Positions 54,171-63,073 are shown, counted from the first letter of the stretch. The stretch is 64,000 bases of DNA from Pseudomonas paralcaligenes (GCF_019655855.1 NZ_BPFX01000035.1:12164-76163), one strand, 5' to 3'. Notes: generated from the letters alone by a model not told the origin. Numbers and translations are program-made.

Positions 54171-56636
54171 TCAGAAGTCGCCGCGCAGGGTCAGGACATA
54201 GCTGCGTGGGGCGCCGAACAGGTTGACCCGGTCCACGCCATCGGCCGCCACGTAGTACTTGCGATCGAGCAGGTTTTCACCGGTCACGCTCACCAGCCAG
54301 TGCTGGTCGAGTTTCCATGCCACACGGGCATCCCAGATGGCGCGACCCGCCGCGCCGTATTTGTAGCCGTCCCAGGTTTCGTTCTCGTAACGCGACTGTG
54401 CGGATACCCCGGCGCCGATCGTCAGGCGGTTCCAGTCGCCCGGCAGGGTGTAGCTGGTCGATACCCGCGCCAGGTGCCTGGGCGTTTCACTGGCCACCGG
54501 GCCGCCGTTGCTGCTGCGGGTCATGTTGTAGGTGTAGCCGGCCAGCACTTGCAGGCCCGGCAGCACTTCGCCGCTGGCTTCCAGGTCGACGCCCTTGCTG
54601 CGCTGGATGGTGCCGTTGGTGTAGCAGGTGCCCCATTCGTCGTTGCTCATGCACTGGCCGCTGTTGGCGGCGTCCTCCACCAGCACGTCTTCCTGCTTCA
54701 CGTAGAACAGTGCCGCGGACAGGTTCAGTCGCTTGTCGAACAGCTCGCCCTTGATGCCGGTTTCGTAGTTGGCGCCGACCGCCGGCTCGAGACCCGCGCC
54801 GCTGACGTCGCGGTATCGGCTCTGCGGCTGGAAGATGTCGGCGTAGCTGGCGTACCAGGACCAGTTCTGGTCGATGTCGTAGACCAGGCCGGCGAACGGC
54901 GTGACCTGGCCGCTTTCCTTGGTGACATAGTCCATGCCCTCCATCCGGTAGTCGAAGTCGTAGTCGAACCAGCTGACCCGCGCGCCGAGGATCAGGCTCA
55001 GCGGCTCGGACAGGCGCAGGCGGCTGTTGGCGTAGAGGCCATAGCGTTCGTCCACCAGGTCGGTGATCGAGTTCCAGGCCGGCTTTGCCGGCCTGGCGAA
55101 GGCGTGGTGGTCGACGTCGAACACGTTGACCGGAATCCGCTCGGCCCCCGCGAAGAAGATGTCCGCCATCTTGTCCTCCACGCGCTGCTGCGACCAGTTG
55201 GCGCCCACGGTGATCTGGTGGGTCAGGCCGAAGGCCTCGAAGGTGCCGTTGAGGTGGCTGTCCAGGCTCTTGCTGGTCACATCGAGTTCGCGGAACTGCA
55301 CGCCGCGGAAGGTCGAGCCGGTCTGCGTCACCGGGTCGATGGCGCCACGGGCGTAGGCCAGGTCCTGCTCGAAGCCGCCATCGGAGTAAGTGAAGGAGGT
55401 GGTGGCGGTCCAGTTGTCGTCGAAGCGGTGGTCGATTTCGACGAACGCCTCGTTCATCTCCGTTTCATGGCGGTTCCAGTCCTGCACCAGGGCGGTGGAG
55501 CGGGAGATGTCCAGCGCCTGGCCATTGCTGTAGCGCGGCAGGCCGAAGATCGAATAGCCGTCGATGCGGCCGGTCTGGCGGCGCAGGCTCAGGGTCAGGG
55601 TGGTGTCGTCGTCGAGGTCGCCTTCGACGATGCCGTAGAGCAGCGGCGTCTTCGAGTGTTTCTCGTCGAGGTAGGAGTCCTTGTCCTCGTAGGCGGCCAC
55701 AGCGCGGCCGCGCAAGGTGCCGGCGTCGTTGAGCCGGCCGCTGCCGTCCAGGTCCAGGCGGTAGTTGTCCCAGGAGCCGGCGCGGGTGCTGACCGAGAAC
55801 TTCGGCTCGGCGGTGGGACGCTTGCGCACCAGATTGACCGCGCCCCCCGGGTCGCCGGCGCCGACCAGCAGGCCCGCGGCGCCGCGCAGCACTTCGACGC
55901 GGTCGTAGATGGCCATGTCCGGCGGCAGCCAGCCCGTAACGGTGTAGGCCTGCCCGGGCACGCCGTCCATCAGGTAGCTTTCCTCGCCGAGCACGAAGCC
56001 GCGCGACTGGAACACGTGGGCGCCGTAGTTGCGCTGGCTGAAGGTGATGCCCGGGGCCTTGGCCATCACCTGGTCCAGGCTGGTCAGGTTCTTGTCGTCT
56101 ATCAGCTGGCGGGTCATCACGCTGACCGACTGAGGCGTCTCGCGGAGGGTTTGCGTGGTCTTGCCGAGGGTGATCGCGCCGGTGGCGTACGAGCCGCTGC
56201 CCTCGGTGGTGGTGCCGAGGCCGCGGGCATCGATGCTGGTGGCGCCGAGGACCACGGCGCCTTCGCCATCGGCCTGCGGGACGAGGGTGTAGTCGCCGGA
56301 GGTGCCGCGGGCCAGTTGCAGGCCGCTGCCGGCCAGCAGCTGGGCGAAGCCCTGTTCGATGCCGTAGCTGCCCTGCAGGCCCGGGCTCTGCTTGCCGGCG
56401 GTCAGCCCCGCATCGAAGGACAGCACCACGTCGGCTTCGCTGGCGAAGCGGCCGAGCACGGCGCCCAGCGGGCCCGCGGGAATGGCGTAGTGCTTCGCTG
56501 GCGCCTCGGCGCGGGCCTGACCGGCGTCGGCCAGCAGCGGTTGAACGAGCCCGCCATGCAGCGCCAGGGTGGCGCCGAGAACGGCCATGGCCAGTGGCTT
56601 TCTGGCGAGGGATGGGCGGGTGGCTTGGGGTGACAT
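54171..56636 (-). CDS. TonB-dependent siderophore-type receptor with signalling domain (module 2)
   Basis: Outer-membrane ferric-siderophore-type receptor that also signals to FecR. The 821-residue protein has a signal peptide (about 1-45), a secretin/TonB signalling domain (about 47-120), a plug with TLRETPQSVSVMTRQL near 155, and a barrel ending LTLRGDF. It shares many stretches with receptor 3, including NYETGIKGELFDKRLNLS, so the two look like duplicates that have diverged. I start at MSPQATRPSLARK because AAGGAG precedes it; the frame is open further upstream. Stop lies 74 bp from the CRISPR array. Ligand unknown. Confidence 0.93.
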   Translation of the reverse strand: MSPQATRPSLARKPLAMAVLGATLALHGGLVQPLLADAGQARAEAPAKHYAIPAGPLGAVLGRFASEADVVLSFDAGLTAGKQSPGLQGSYGIEQGFAQLLAGSGLQLARGTSGDYTLVPQADGEGAVVLGATSIDARGLGTTTEGSGSYATGAITLGKTTQTLRETPQSVSVMTRQLIDDKNLTSLDQVMAKAPGITFSQRNYGAHVFQSRGFVLGEESYLMDGVPGQAYTVTGWLPPDMAIYDRVEVLRGAAGLLVGAGDPGGAVNLVRKRPTAEPKFSVSTRAGSWDNYRLDLDGSGRLNDAGTLRGRAVAAYEDKDSYLDEKHSKTPLLYGIVEGDLDDDTTLTLSLRRQTGRIDGYSIFGLPRYSNGQALDISRSTALVQDWNRHETEMNEAFVEIDHRFDDNWTATTSFTYSDGGFEQDLAYARGAIDPVTQTGSTFRGVQFRELDVTSKSLDSHLNGTFEAFGLTHQITVGANWSQQRVEDKMADIFFAGAERIPVNVFDVDHHAFARPAKPAWNSITDLVDERYGLYANSRLRLSEPLSLILGARVSWFDYDFDYRMEGMDYVTKESGQVTPFAGLVYDIDQNWSWYASYADIFQPQSRYRDVSGAGLEPAVGANYETGIKGELFDKRLNLSAALFYVKQEDVLVEDAANSGQCMSNDEWGTCYTNGTIQRSKGVDLEASGEVLPGLQVLAGYTYNMTRSSNGGPVASETPRHLARVSTSYTLPGDWNRLTIGAGVSAQSRYENETWDGYKYGAAGRAIWDARVAWKLDQHWLVSVTGENLLDRKYYVAADGVDRVNLFGAPRSYVLTLRGDF

Positions 56637-56691
56637 GGACGGCTCCTTCAAAGGCCAACGAGGCGGTTTGCAGGAGGGGTCGAGCGAGCGC

Positions 56692-56723
56692 CGGCAAATC
56701 GACAATCGGCAGCGAAGATTTTT
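56692..56723 (-). promoter_or_regulatory. Putative ECF promoter of receptor 2
   Basis: Minus-strand AAAAAT, 17 bp, GATTTGCCG, then GCGCTCG. A relative of the motif ahead of receptors 1 and 3. It lies between fecR and the receptor start. Confidence 0.5.
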
Positions 56724-56724
56724 T

Positions 56725-57666
56725 TCAGCCCCGCGGCCGCACGCGGGTCCAGAAGCGGGTACGGCTGTCGATGCGCACCGGCAGGGCCGTTGCGATCGCG
56801 GCCAGGGCGCGGTCGGTGTCGTCCAGCGGGAAGGCGCCGGACAGCCGCAGGTGGGCGACTTCGTGGGCGCAGTCGATGAAGCCCGGGCGATAGCGCTGCA
56901 GTTCGGCGAGCGCCCGGTCCAGCCGCCAGCCGTCGATCACCAGGCGGCCGTTGCGCCATTCGGCCTGGTTCGGGTCCGCCGGCTGCGGCGCCGGCAGGGG
57001 GCCGTCGCCGAAGTCCAGGCGCAGGCCGGCCTCCACACGCAGTGCTTCGGCGGTCGCTGCGTTGCGCACCGCGACGGCATGCTCCAGCACGTTGAGTTCG
57101 GTGTGCCCCCGATGCTGTCGCACGCCGAAGCGGGTGCCCAGCGCCTGCATTTCGCCGTGAGCGCTGCGCACCCGGAACGGCCGTGCGTCCCTGGCCGTCT
57201 CGACGAAGATCTCGCCAGCGCGCAGCAGTACCAGTCGCTGCGCCGGCTCGAAGCGCACGTCCACCGCGCTGGCGGTGTTCAGGGTCAGGCGGGTGCCGTC
57301 TTCGAGGGTCAGGCTGCGCCGCTCGCCGGTGCCCGTGCGCAGGTCGGCGAGCCATACGGGGGATTGCCGGTAGCCGGTCCAGGCCAGGCCGGAGACGCCG
57401 AGCCCGAGCGCCAGGCCCTTGAGCAGGGTGCGCCGCTGCAGCCCGGCCTCGCCGCCGGCCAGTATGCGCCGGGCCAGCGGCCCGGGCAGCCCGCGCAGTT
57501 CCGCCTGCAGGTGTTCGAGGCGCTGCCAGGCCCACTGGTGGAGGTCGTCGCCCTGGTACCAGTTCTGCCACTGCTGGCGGGTGACCTGGCAATCGGGCGC
57601 CGCGCCCAGGCGCGCGTGCCACTGGGCAGCGTCGCGCAGGGCCTGGCGCTGCCCGGCCGGGTTCAT
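56725..57666 (-). CDS. FecR-type sigma regulator (module 2)
   Basis: The 313-residue protein has an N-terminal cytoplasmic domain, a membrane segment at about 85-105 (after LQRRTLLKG) and the FecR domain (LEDGTRLTLNTASAVDVRF near 130). Start MNPAGQRQALRDAAQWHARL overlaps the sigma stop by 4 bp (ATGA), so both are coupled. It should relay the state of receptor 2 to the sigma factor. Confidence 0.92.
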   Translation of the reverse strand: MNPAGQRQALRDAAQWHARLGAAPDCQVTRQQWQNWYQGDDLHQWAWQRLEHLQAELRGLPGPLARRILAGGEAGLQRRTLLKGLALGLGVSGLAWTGYRQSPVWLADLRTGTGERRSLTLEDGTRLTLNTASAVDVRFEPAQRLVLLRAGEIFVETARDARPFRVRSAHGEMQALGTRFGVRQHRGHTELNVLEHAVAVRNAATAEALRVEAGLRLDFGDGPLPAPQPADPNQAEWRNGRLVIDGWRLDRALAELQRYRPGFIDCAHEVAHLRLSGAFPLDDTDRALAAIATALPVRIDSRTRFWTRVRPRG

Positions 57667-58187
57667 GCCTGTGCGTCCAGGGTGAACAGCAGGCACTGTT
57701 CGGTGGCCTTGGCCATGTACTTGGTCACCGAGCTGACGGAAACGCCCAGGCGCTCCGCGATCTCGGCGTAGCCCAGGCCGTCCAGCTGGGCGAGCAGGAA
57801 GGCCTGGCGTGTCTTGTGGCCGAGGCCGTCGAGCATGGCGTCGAGCTGCAGCAGGGTTTCCAGCATCAGCAGGCGTTCTTCCGGGGAGCATTCCTGCAGT
57901 TCCGGCTGGTGGGCCAGGGCCTCCAAGTAGGCCTCTTCCAGGCTGCGACGGCGCAGGTGGTCGACCATCACCCGCTTGGCCACCGTCGCCAGGAAGCTGC
58001 GCGGCTCGCGCAGCGGCTGGGCCACGCTGCCGACCAGCAGGCGCAGGAAGGTGTCGTGGGCGATGTCCGCGGCCCGCTCGCGGTCGCCCAGGCGCCTGCG
58101 CAGCCAGCCCTGCAGCCAGCCGTTGTGGTCGCGGTAGAGCGCGTGCAGGTCGTGCGGTGGCGGCGCGTCGGGGAATGCCGTGGACAT
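57663..58187 (-). CDS. ECF sigma factor, FecI type (module 2)
   Basis: The 174 residues have sigma region 2 (RAADIAHDTFLRLLVGS near 40) and region 4 (QLDGLGYAEIAERLGVSVSSV near 140). I start at ATG 58187 (MSTAFPDAPPPHDLHALYRD), with GGGAGG upstream. A Fur-box-like element lies 25 bp before it, so expression should rise in iron starvation. Confidence 0.92.
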   Translation of the reverse strand: MSTAFPDAPPPHDLHALYRDHNGWLQGWLRRRLGDRERAADIAHDTFLRLLVGSVAQPLREPRSFLATVAKRVMVDHLRRRSLEEAYLEALAHQPELQECSPEERLLMLETLLQLDAMLDGLGHKTRQAFLLAQLDGLGYAEIAERLGVSVSSVTKYMAKATEQCLLFTLDAQA

Positions 58188-58210
58188 CCACCCTCCCGGA
58201 ATAGTGAGTT

Positions 58211-58236
58211 GCAAATAAGAATTTGTCTCAAATTCT
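58211..58236 (-). promoter_or_regulatory. Fur box-like operator (module 2)
   Basis: A/T-rich GCAAATAAGAATTTGTCTCA (plus strand) ahead of the sigma gene resembles Fur sites of iron-starvation sigma genes. Match is partial. Confidence 0.55.
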
Positions 58237-58331
58237 ACGGGCGCGGAGGACGATTGGGAATGGCCGGCGCCGAAGACGCCGTGGCGATGGGGCGTTCCAT
58301 GACCGGGCGAATCGTGTCCCGGGCGAACGAA

Positions 58332-58355
58332 GACGCAGGCCCGAAGGCCTGCGTC
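58332..58355 (-). terminator. Terminator of receptor 3
   Basis: Perfect 10-bp stem GACGCAGGCC / GGCCTGCGTC with loop CGAA, 21 bp past the receptor stop on the minus strand. The following T run is short. Confidence 0.7.
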
Positions 58356-58375
58356 GTGGGGTGCGTCGGTGGGGT

Positions 58376-60778
58376 CTAGAAGTCGCCGCGCAGGGTCAGC
58401 ATGTAGCTGCGCGGCGTGCCGTAGGTGGTGCCACGGGTCCAGTAGCCGGTGGAGGCGAAGTACTTGCGATCCAGCAGGTTCTCGATGTCCACGCCAACGG
58501 TCCAGTGCGGGTCGATCTTGTAGGCCGCGCGCGCGTCGAAGATCGCCCGGCCGCTGTTGCTGGTGCCGTTGTAGGCATCGTCGTAGGCGGACTGGGCCGA
58601 CACGCCGCCGCCGACGCTGAGGCGGTTCCACTCGCCCGGCAGGGTGTAGTGGGTGTTGACGCGCAGCAGGTGCTTGGGGGTCTGCGCGGAGATCGGCCCG
58701 CCGTTCTGCGAGCGGGTGGTGTTGAAGGTGTAGCCGGCCGCGATCTGCAGTCCCGGCAGCAGCTCGCCGCTGGCCTCCGCCTCGAAGCCCTTGCTGCGGC
58801 TGATGCCGTCGCTGTTCACGTAGCAGCGGCCGGCGACGTCCTGCGGGCAGTTGCCGTCGTTGGCGTAGTCGCGGGCGGCCACGTCCTGCTGTTCGATGTA
58901 GAACATCGCGAGCGACAGGTTCAGGCGCTTGTCGAACAACTCACCCTTGATCCCGGTCTCGTAGTTCGAGCCGATGGCCGGGTCCAGCATGCTGCCGCCG
59001 GCGGTGCGGTAGCTGGCCTGGGGCATGAAGATGTCGGCGTAGCTGGCGTACAGGGACCAGGCGTCGTCGAGGTCGTAGATCGCGCCGACGAAGGGGGTGA
59101 ACTCGTGCTTCTGCTCGTTGACGTTCACCCGCGGGCCATCCCAGGCCTCGGTCTTGTACCAGCTCAGGCGCGCGCCGAGCACCAGGCTCAGGTCCTCGCT
59201 CATGCGCAGGCGGGTGTTGAGGTAGGTGCCGTAGCGGGTGTCGATGGTGTCTTCCCTGTAGTCCCAGGCCGGCCGCGCGGGCTCGGGCATGATGTGGTGG
59301 TCGGGGTCGAACACGTCGAGCGGGATGGGGCTGTCCAGCCTGACCGTCGCGTCCTTGTCGTTCATCTCGCGCCTGGACCAGTTGGCGCCCAGGGTCACCT
59401 GGTGGGTCAGGCCGAAGGCCTCGAACTCGCCGTCCAGGTGGCCGTCGACCGCGTCGGCGGTGGCGTCGAACTTGTGGAAGCTGGTGTCGTAGATCATCGG
59501 CCCGGTCGGGCTGCCGTATTCCAGCGTGTCTTCCGCGCCCCACTCGATGGCGCTGCGGTTGTAGGCGCTCTCGGAGTGGGACAGCGCCAGCTTGCCGCTC
59601 CAGTTGTCGTTGAAGCGGTGGTTGAGGTCGGCGAACACCTCGTCGGTGCGGGTCTGCAGCGTGGCCCAGTCCTGGCCCAGGAAGGTCGAGCGCTTGAGGT
59701 GCGGGTTGCTGCCGTCGGGGTTCATCGGCAGGCCCAGCACGCTGTAGCCGTCGATGCGCGAGGTCTGCCGGCGCAGGCCCAGAGCGACGGTGGTGGCGTC
59801 GCCCAGGTCGCCCTCGACGATGCCGTACAGCAGCGGTCGCTTGGATTCGATGACGTCGATGAAGTCGCCACGGTCCTCGTAGGAGGCGACCATGCGGCCG
59901 CGCAGGCTGCCGTCGGCGTTGAGCCGGCCGCTCGCGTCCAGGTCCAGGCGGTAGTTGTCCCAGGAGCCGGCGCGCGTGGTGATGGAGAAGCGCGGGTCGG
60001 CGGTTGGACGCTTGCGCACCAGGTTGACCGCGCCGCCCGGGCCGCCGGCGCCGACCAGCAGGCCGGCGGCGCCGCGCAGCACCTCGACGCGGTCGAACAC
60101 CGCCATGTCCGGGATCATCCAGCCGGTGTAGGCGTAGGCCTGCCCGGGCACGCCGTCGACCATGTAGCTGTCGTCGGTCAGGTCGAAGCCGCGGGAGCTG
60201 AAGTGGTTGTTGCCATAGCCGCGGTTGGCGCGGGTGATACCCGGGGTCTGGGCCATTACCTGGTCCAGCGACACGAGGTTCTTGTCATCCATCAGCTTGC
60301 GGGTGACCACGGTCACCGACTGGGGCGTGCGGCGCAGCGACTGGGCGGTCTTGCCGATGGTCACGGCGCCGGTGGTGTAGGAGCCGCTGCCTTCCGTGGT
60401 TTCGTTCAGGCCCGTGCTGTTGATGCTGGTCGCGCCCAGCTCCAGCGCGCCGTCGGCGTCGACCGCGGGCACCACGCTGAAGGTGCCGCCGCCGGTGACG
60501 ATCACCTGCAGGTCGTTGCCCGCCAGCGCCCGCTGCAGGGCTTGCAGGGCGCTCATCTCGCCGTGGATGGCGGGCGCCCGCTTGCCGGCGACCAGGCCCG
60601 GGTCGAGGGAAATCACCTGCCCGCTCTGCCGGGCAATGGCGTTGAGGGTTTCCGCCAGGCCGGCGGCGGGCAGGTCGAAGCGCTGCACCTGCTGCTGGAC
60701 GGAGCCTTCGGCCCGGACGAAGGCCGTGGGCGCGGCGGCCAGGGCGATGGCAAGGGCGAGGGGCCAGGGTTTGAGCAC
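58376..60778 (-). CDS. TonB-dependent siderophore-type receptor with signalling domain (module 3)
   Basis: The 800-residue protein has a signal peptide (MLKPWPLALAIALAAAP to about 25), a secretin/TonB signalling domain (about 30-105, with QRFDLPAAGLAETLNAIARQ), a plug (SLRRTPQSVTVVTRKLMDD near 145) and a barrel ending LTLRGDF. I start at GTG 60778, with AGGAGA eight bases upstream; the frame also contains an ATG 15 codons earlier without a ribosome site. Divergent duplicate of receptor 2. Ligand unknown. Confidence 0.92.
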   Translation of the reverse strand: MLKPWPLALAIALAAAPTAFVRAEGSVQQQVQRFDLPAAGLAETLNAIARQSGQVISLDPGLVAGKRAPAIHGEMSALQALQRALAGNDLQVIVTGGGTFSVVPAVDADGALELGATSINSTGLNETTEGSGSYTTGAVTIGKTAQSLRRTPQSVTVVTRKLMDDKNLVSLDQVMAQTPGITRANRGYGNNHFSSRGFDLTDDSYMVDGVPGQAYAYTGWMIPDMAVFDRVEVLRGAAGLLVGAGGPGGAVNLVRKRPTADPRFSITTRAGSWDNYRLDLDASGRLNADGSLRGRMVASYEDRGDFIDVIESKRPLLYGIVEGDLGDATTVALGLRRQTSRIDGYSVLGLPMNPDGSNPHLKRSTFLGQDWATLQTRTDEVFADLNHRFNDNWSGKLALSHSESAYNRSAIEWGAEDTLEYGSPTGPMIYDTSFHKFDATADAVDGHLDGEFEAFGLTHQVTLGANWSRREMNDKDATVRLDSPIPLDVFDPDHHIMPEPARPAWDYREDTIDTRYGTYLNTRLRMSEDLSLVLGARLSWYKTEAWDGPRVNVNEQKHEFTPFVGAIYDLDDAWSLYASYADIFMPQASYRTAGGSMLDPAIGSNYETGIKGELFDKRLNLSLAMFYIEQQDVAARDYANDGNCPQDVAGRCYVNSDGISRSKGFEAEASGELLPGLQIAAGYTFNTTRSQNGGPISAQTPKHLLRVNTHYTLPGEWNRLSVGGGVSAQSAYDDAYNGTSNSGRAIFDARAAYKIDPHWTVGVDIENLLDRKYFASTGYWTRGTTYGTPRSYMLTLRGDF

Positions 60779-60829
60779 GGGGATTCTCCTGAATGGGTTG
60801 GCGTTGTCAGGAGAGAGGTGCAACGAGCG

Positions 60830-60861
60830 CGGAAAACCGGACAGGAATGAGAAAAATTTTC
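60830..60861 (-). promoter_or_regulatory. Putative ECF promoter of receptor 3
   Basis: Minus-strand GAAAAT, 17 bp, GGTTTTCCG, then CGCTCG. The second block is identical to that of receptor 1. Confidence 0.6.
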
Positions 60862-60874
60862 ACTCTCACCGGAT

Positions 60875-61822
60875 TCAGGGCGCGTCGATCAGGGTCAGCC
60901 ACGAGCCGTAGCGCTCGACCCGGATCGGCAGGGTCTCGGCCAGCGCGGCGAGGGTGCGCTCGCTGTCGTCCAGGGGAAACACGCCCTGCACGCGCAGGTC
61001 GCGCACCCGCGGGCTGACCCGGATGAGCCCGGGGCGGTAAGGGCGCAGGGCGTCGATCACCGTCGCCAGCGGCTCGTCCAGCACGCTGAGGCGGCCCTCG
61101 ACCCAGTCGGCGCGGTAGGCCTGGCCGGCCGCCAGCGGCTCGATGCGCCGCGCGTGCAGCAGGGCGGCCTGGCCCTCCGCCACGTCCAGCGCCGTGCCGT
61201 CGGGCAGCGAGACGCGCACGGCATGCTCCAGCACCACCACCCGGGTGGCGTCCGCCTGCTGCTCGACCAGGAAGCGCGTGCCCAGGGCGCGCACGTCACC
61301 CTGGGCGCTGCGCACAATGAACGGCCGCGCCGGGTCCGCCGCCACCTGCACCACCAGGGCACCACGACGCAGGTGCAGCAGGCGACGCTCGGCGGAGAAG
61401 TCGAGATCGACCGCGCTGCCGGCGTTCAGGCTCAGCCGGCTGCCGTCGGCCAGCGACAGACTGCGGCGCTCGCCGGTGCCGGTGCGCAGGTCGGCCAGCA
61501 GCACCCGGCCACTGTCGCTGCCGGCCGCCAGCCAGAGGCCGCCGCCGAGCAGGCCGAGACCGGCCAGCCCGCGCAGCAGGTCGCGACGGCCGAGTTCCGG
61601 TTGCAGCAGGGTGTCGCGCAATGCGCCGGGGGCGCGGCGCACCACGTCGTAGTGGTTGCCTAGGCCGCGCTGCAGCTGTTCCCAGGCGCGGGCATTGGCC
61701 GGGTCCTGGCCCAGCCAGTGCTGGAAGCGGGCCTGCTGGCGGGCGTCGTCGCGCCCGGAGCGCAGGCGCACCATCCAGGCGATGGCCTGCTCGCCGGCCT
61801 GGTCCGGCGCGTCGCGGCTCAC
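60875..61822 (-). CDS. FecR-type sigma regulator (module 3)
   Basis: The 315-residue protein has an N-terminal cytoplasmic domain (QAIAWMVRLRSGRDD near 12), a membrane segment near 85-105 (after GRRDLLRG) and the FecR domain (LADGSRLSLNAGSAVDLDF near 130). Start is GTG 61822 (MSRDAPDQAGEQAIAW), overlapping the sigma stop by 4 bp. Confidence 0.9.
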   Translation of the reverse strand: MSRDAPDQAGEQAIAWMVRLRSGRDDARQQARFQHWLGQDPANARAWEQLQRGLGNHYDVVRRAPGALRDTLLQPELGRRDLLRGLAGLGLLGGGLWLAAGSDSGRVLLADLRTGTGERRSLSLADGSRLSLNAGSAVDLDFSAERRLLHLRRGALVVQVAADPARPFIVRSAQGDVRALGTRFLVEQQADATRVVVLEHAVRVSLPDGTALDVAEGQAALLHARRIEPLAAGQAYRADWVEGRLSVLDEPLATVIDALRPYRPGLIRVSPRVRDLRVQGVFPLDDSERTLAALAETLPIRVERYGSWLTLIDAP

Positions 61823-62319
61823 GGCCGCGCCCCGCTCAGGTAGCACTGGCGCAGGGCCTGGGTCATGTAGCGGCCCACGGTGCGCTCGGAAACCCCCAGC
61901 CGGCGGCCGATCTCGGCGTAGCCGAGGCCGTCGAGCTGGCTCAGCAGGAAGGCCTTCTTCACCACCAGCGGCAGCCCGGCCAGCGCCTTGTCGATGGCGC
62001 TCAGCGCCTCCAGCAGGAGGAAGCGCTCCTCGGGCGAGGGCGCCAGTTCTTCCGGCAGCAGGGCCAAGCGTTCCAGATAGGCTTGCTCCAGGCGGCGACG
62101 GCGATGGCGGTCGAAGATCAGCCGGCGGGCGATGGTCGAGAGGTAGGCGCGCGGCTGCTCGATGGTGGCCGGGTCCACCTGGGCGGCGAGCAGCTGGCAG
62201 AAGGTTTCGGCGGCGGTGTCCTCGGCGTCCGCGCGGTTGCGCAGCAGGCGCTGCACATGCAGGAGCAGCCAGCGATGGTGGTCGCTGAAGAAGAAGCCGA
62301 GCTTGTGGGTAGTGGACAC
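61819..62319 (-). CDS. ECF sigma factor, FecI type (module 3)
   Basis: The 166 residues have sigma region 2 (DAEDTAAETFCQLLAAQ near 35) and region 4 (QLDGLGYAEIGRRLGVSERTV near 133). I prefer GTG 62319 (MSTTHKLGFFFSDHHRWLLL), just downstream of a Fur-box-like element; an ATG 11 codons earlier would place the operator inside the gene. No clear ribosome site supports either. Confidence 0.88.
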   Translation of the reverse strand: MSTTHKLGFFFSDHHRWLLLHVQRLLRNRADAEDTAAETFCQLLAAQVDPATIEQPRAYLSTIARRLIFDRHRRRRLEQAYLERLALLPEELAPSPEERFLLLEALSAIDKALAGLPLVVKKAFLLSQLDGLGYAEIGRRLGVSERTVGRYMTQALRQCYLSGARP

Positions 62320-62328
62320 GGGACGCAC

Positions 62329-62353
62329 ATGACAAATGAGAATTCGTCGCATC
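62329..62353 (-). promoter_or_regulatory. Fur box-like operator (module 3)
   Basis: GACAAATGAGAATTCGTC (plus strand) directly upstream of the sigma start, a partial palindrome around GAATTC similar to Fur sites. Confidence 0.55.
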
Positions 62354-62491
62354 TTATCGGTCCTGCGCCTCTCACCGCAATCGGCGACGAGGAACGGCAT
62401 CCCGCGCGAGTGCAGCTAATCTGAACTTATTCGGCCCGGGGCGGGCCACAACAGCAAGTGCATCGCCTTTCGTCATCACAAGGAGAGCGTC

Positions 62492-62707
62492 ATGTCCGAT
62501 CACCACACCTACAAGCTGATCGATCTGGTGGGTTCGTCGCGGACCAGCATCGAGGATGCCATCAACAATGCGCTGACCGAATGCGCGAAGTCGGTGCGCA
62601 ACCTGGACTGGTTCGAGGTGGTGGAAACTCGCGGCCACATCGAGAACGGCAAGGTCGGGCACTACCAGGTCACCCTGAAGGTCGGGTTCCGCATCAGCGA
62701 CAGCTGA
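62492..62707 (+). CDS. Dodecin (flavin-binding storage protein)
   Basis: Dodecins form hollow dodecamers that bind flavins. The 71-residue sequence is the family pattern: a beta strand HTYKLIDLVGSS, one helix TSIEDAINNALTECAKSV, then VVETRGHIENGKVGHYQVTLKVGF. The tryptophan in LDWFEVVE is the flavin-stacking residue position. A strong AAGGAG precedes the ATG. Divergent from sigma 3. Confidence 0.95.
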   Translation: MSDHHTYKLIDLVGSSRTSIEDAINNALTECAKSVRNLDWFEVVETRGHIENGKVGHYQVTLKVGFRISDS

Positions 62708-62796
62708 GCCCGAAGAGTCGCCACCCGCATCCTGGGCTACCCTTCGAGGGCCGGGGCGGGTCGCCCCGAGAGTCCCCCAACGAAGGAGCGTTACCG

Positions 62797-63021
62797 ATGA
62801 AGCGAATGATGCTGGGCCTGGCCCTGTTCTCACTGGCGGGTTCCGTGTGGGCCGCCGGCAAGCCGTGCGAGGAGCTGAAGGCGGAGATCGACGCCAAGAT
62901 CAAGGCCAACGGCGTACCCGCCTACACCCTGGACGTGGTCGACAAGGGCGACGCCGGCGACTGCAAGGTGGTGGGCTCCTGCGAGGCCGGCACCAAGGAA
63001 ATCGTCTACCAGCGCGGCTGA
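62797..63021 (+). CDS. Small secreted protein, DUF1161 type
   Basis: A 74-residue protein with a signal peptide (MKRMMLGLALFSLAGSVWAA) and a mature part of about 55 residues with three cysteines (KPCEELK, GDCKVVGSCEAG), likely including a disulphide in the periplasm. The pattern fits DUF1161; function unknown. AAGGAG lies upstream of the ATG. A terminator follows. Confidence 0.85.
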   Translation: MKRMMLGLALFSLAGSVWAAGKPCEELKAEIDAKIKANGVPAYTLDVVDKGDAGDCKVVGSCEAGTKEIVYQRG

Positions 63022-63036
63022 TCGCCGCGTTCCCCG

Positions 63037-63073
63037 AAGGCCAGGGCCGCCGAAAGGCGCCCTGGCCTTTTTT
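63037..63073 (+). terminator. Terminator after the DUF1161 gene
   Basis: Perfect 11-bp stem AAGGCCAGGGC / GCCCTGGCCTT followed by five more Ts. Confidence 0.9.

Noticed and set aside
57667..58191. Long frame joining FecR 2 with upstream sequence (488 codons); similar for FecR 3
   Set aside because: The upstream part is the sigma gene read in the wrong frame; the 4-bp ATGA overlap defines separate genes.
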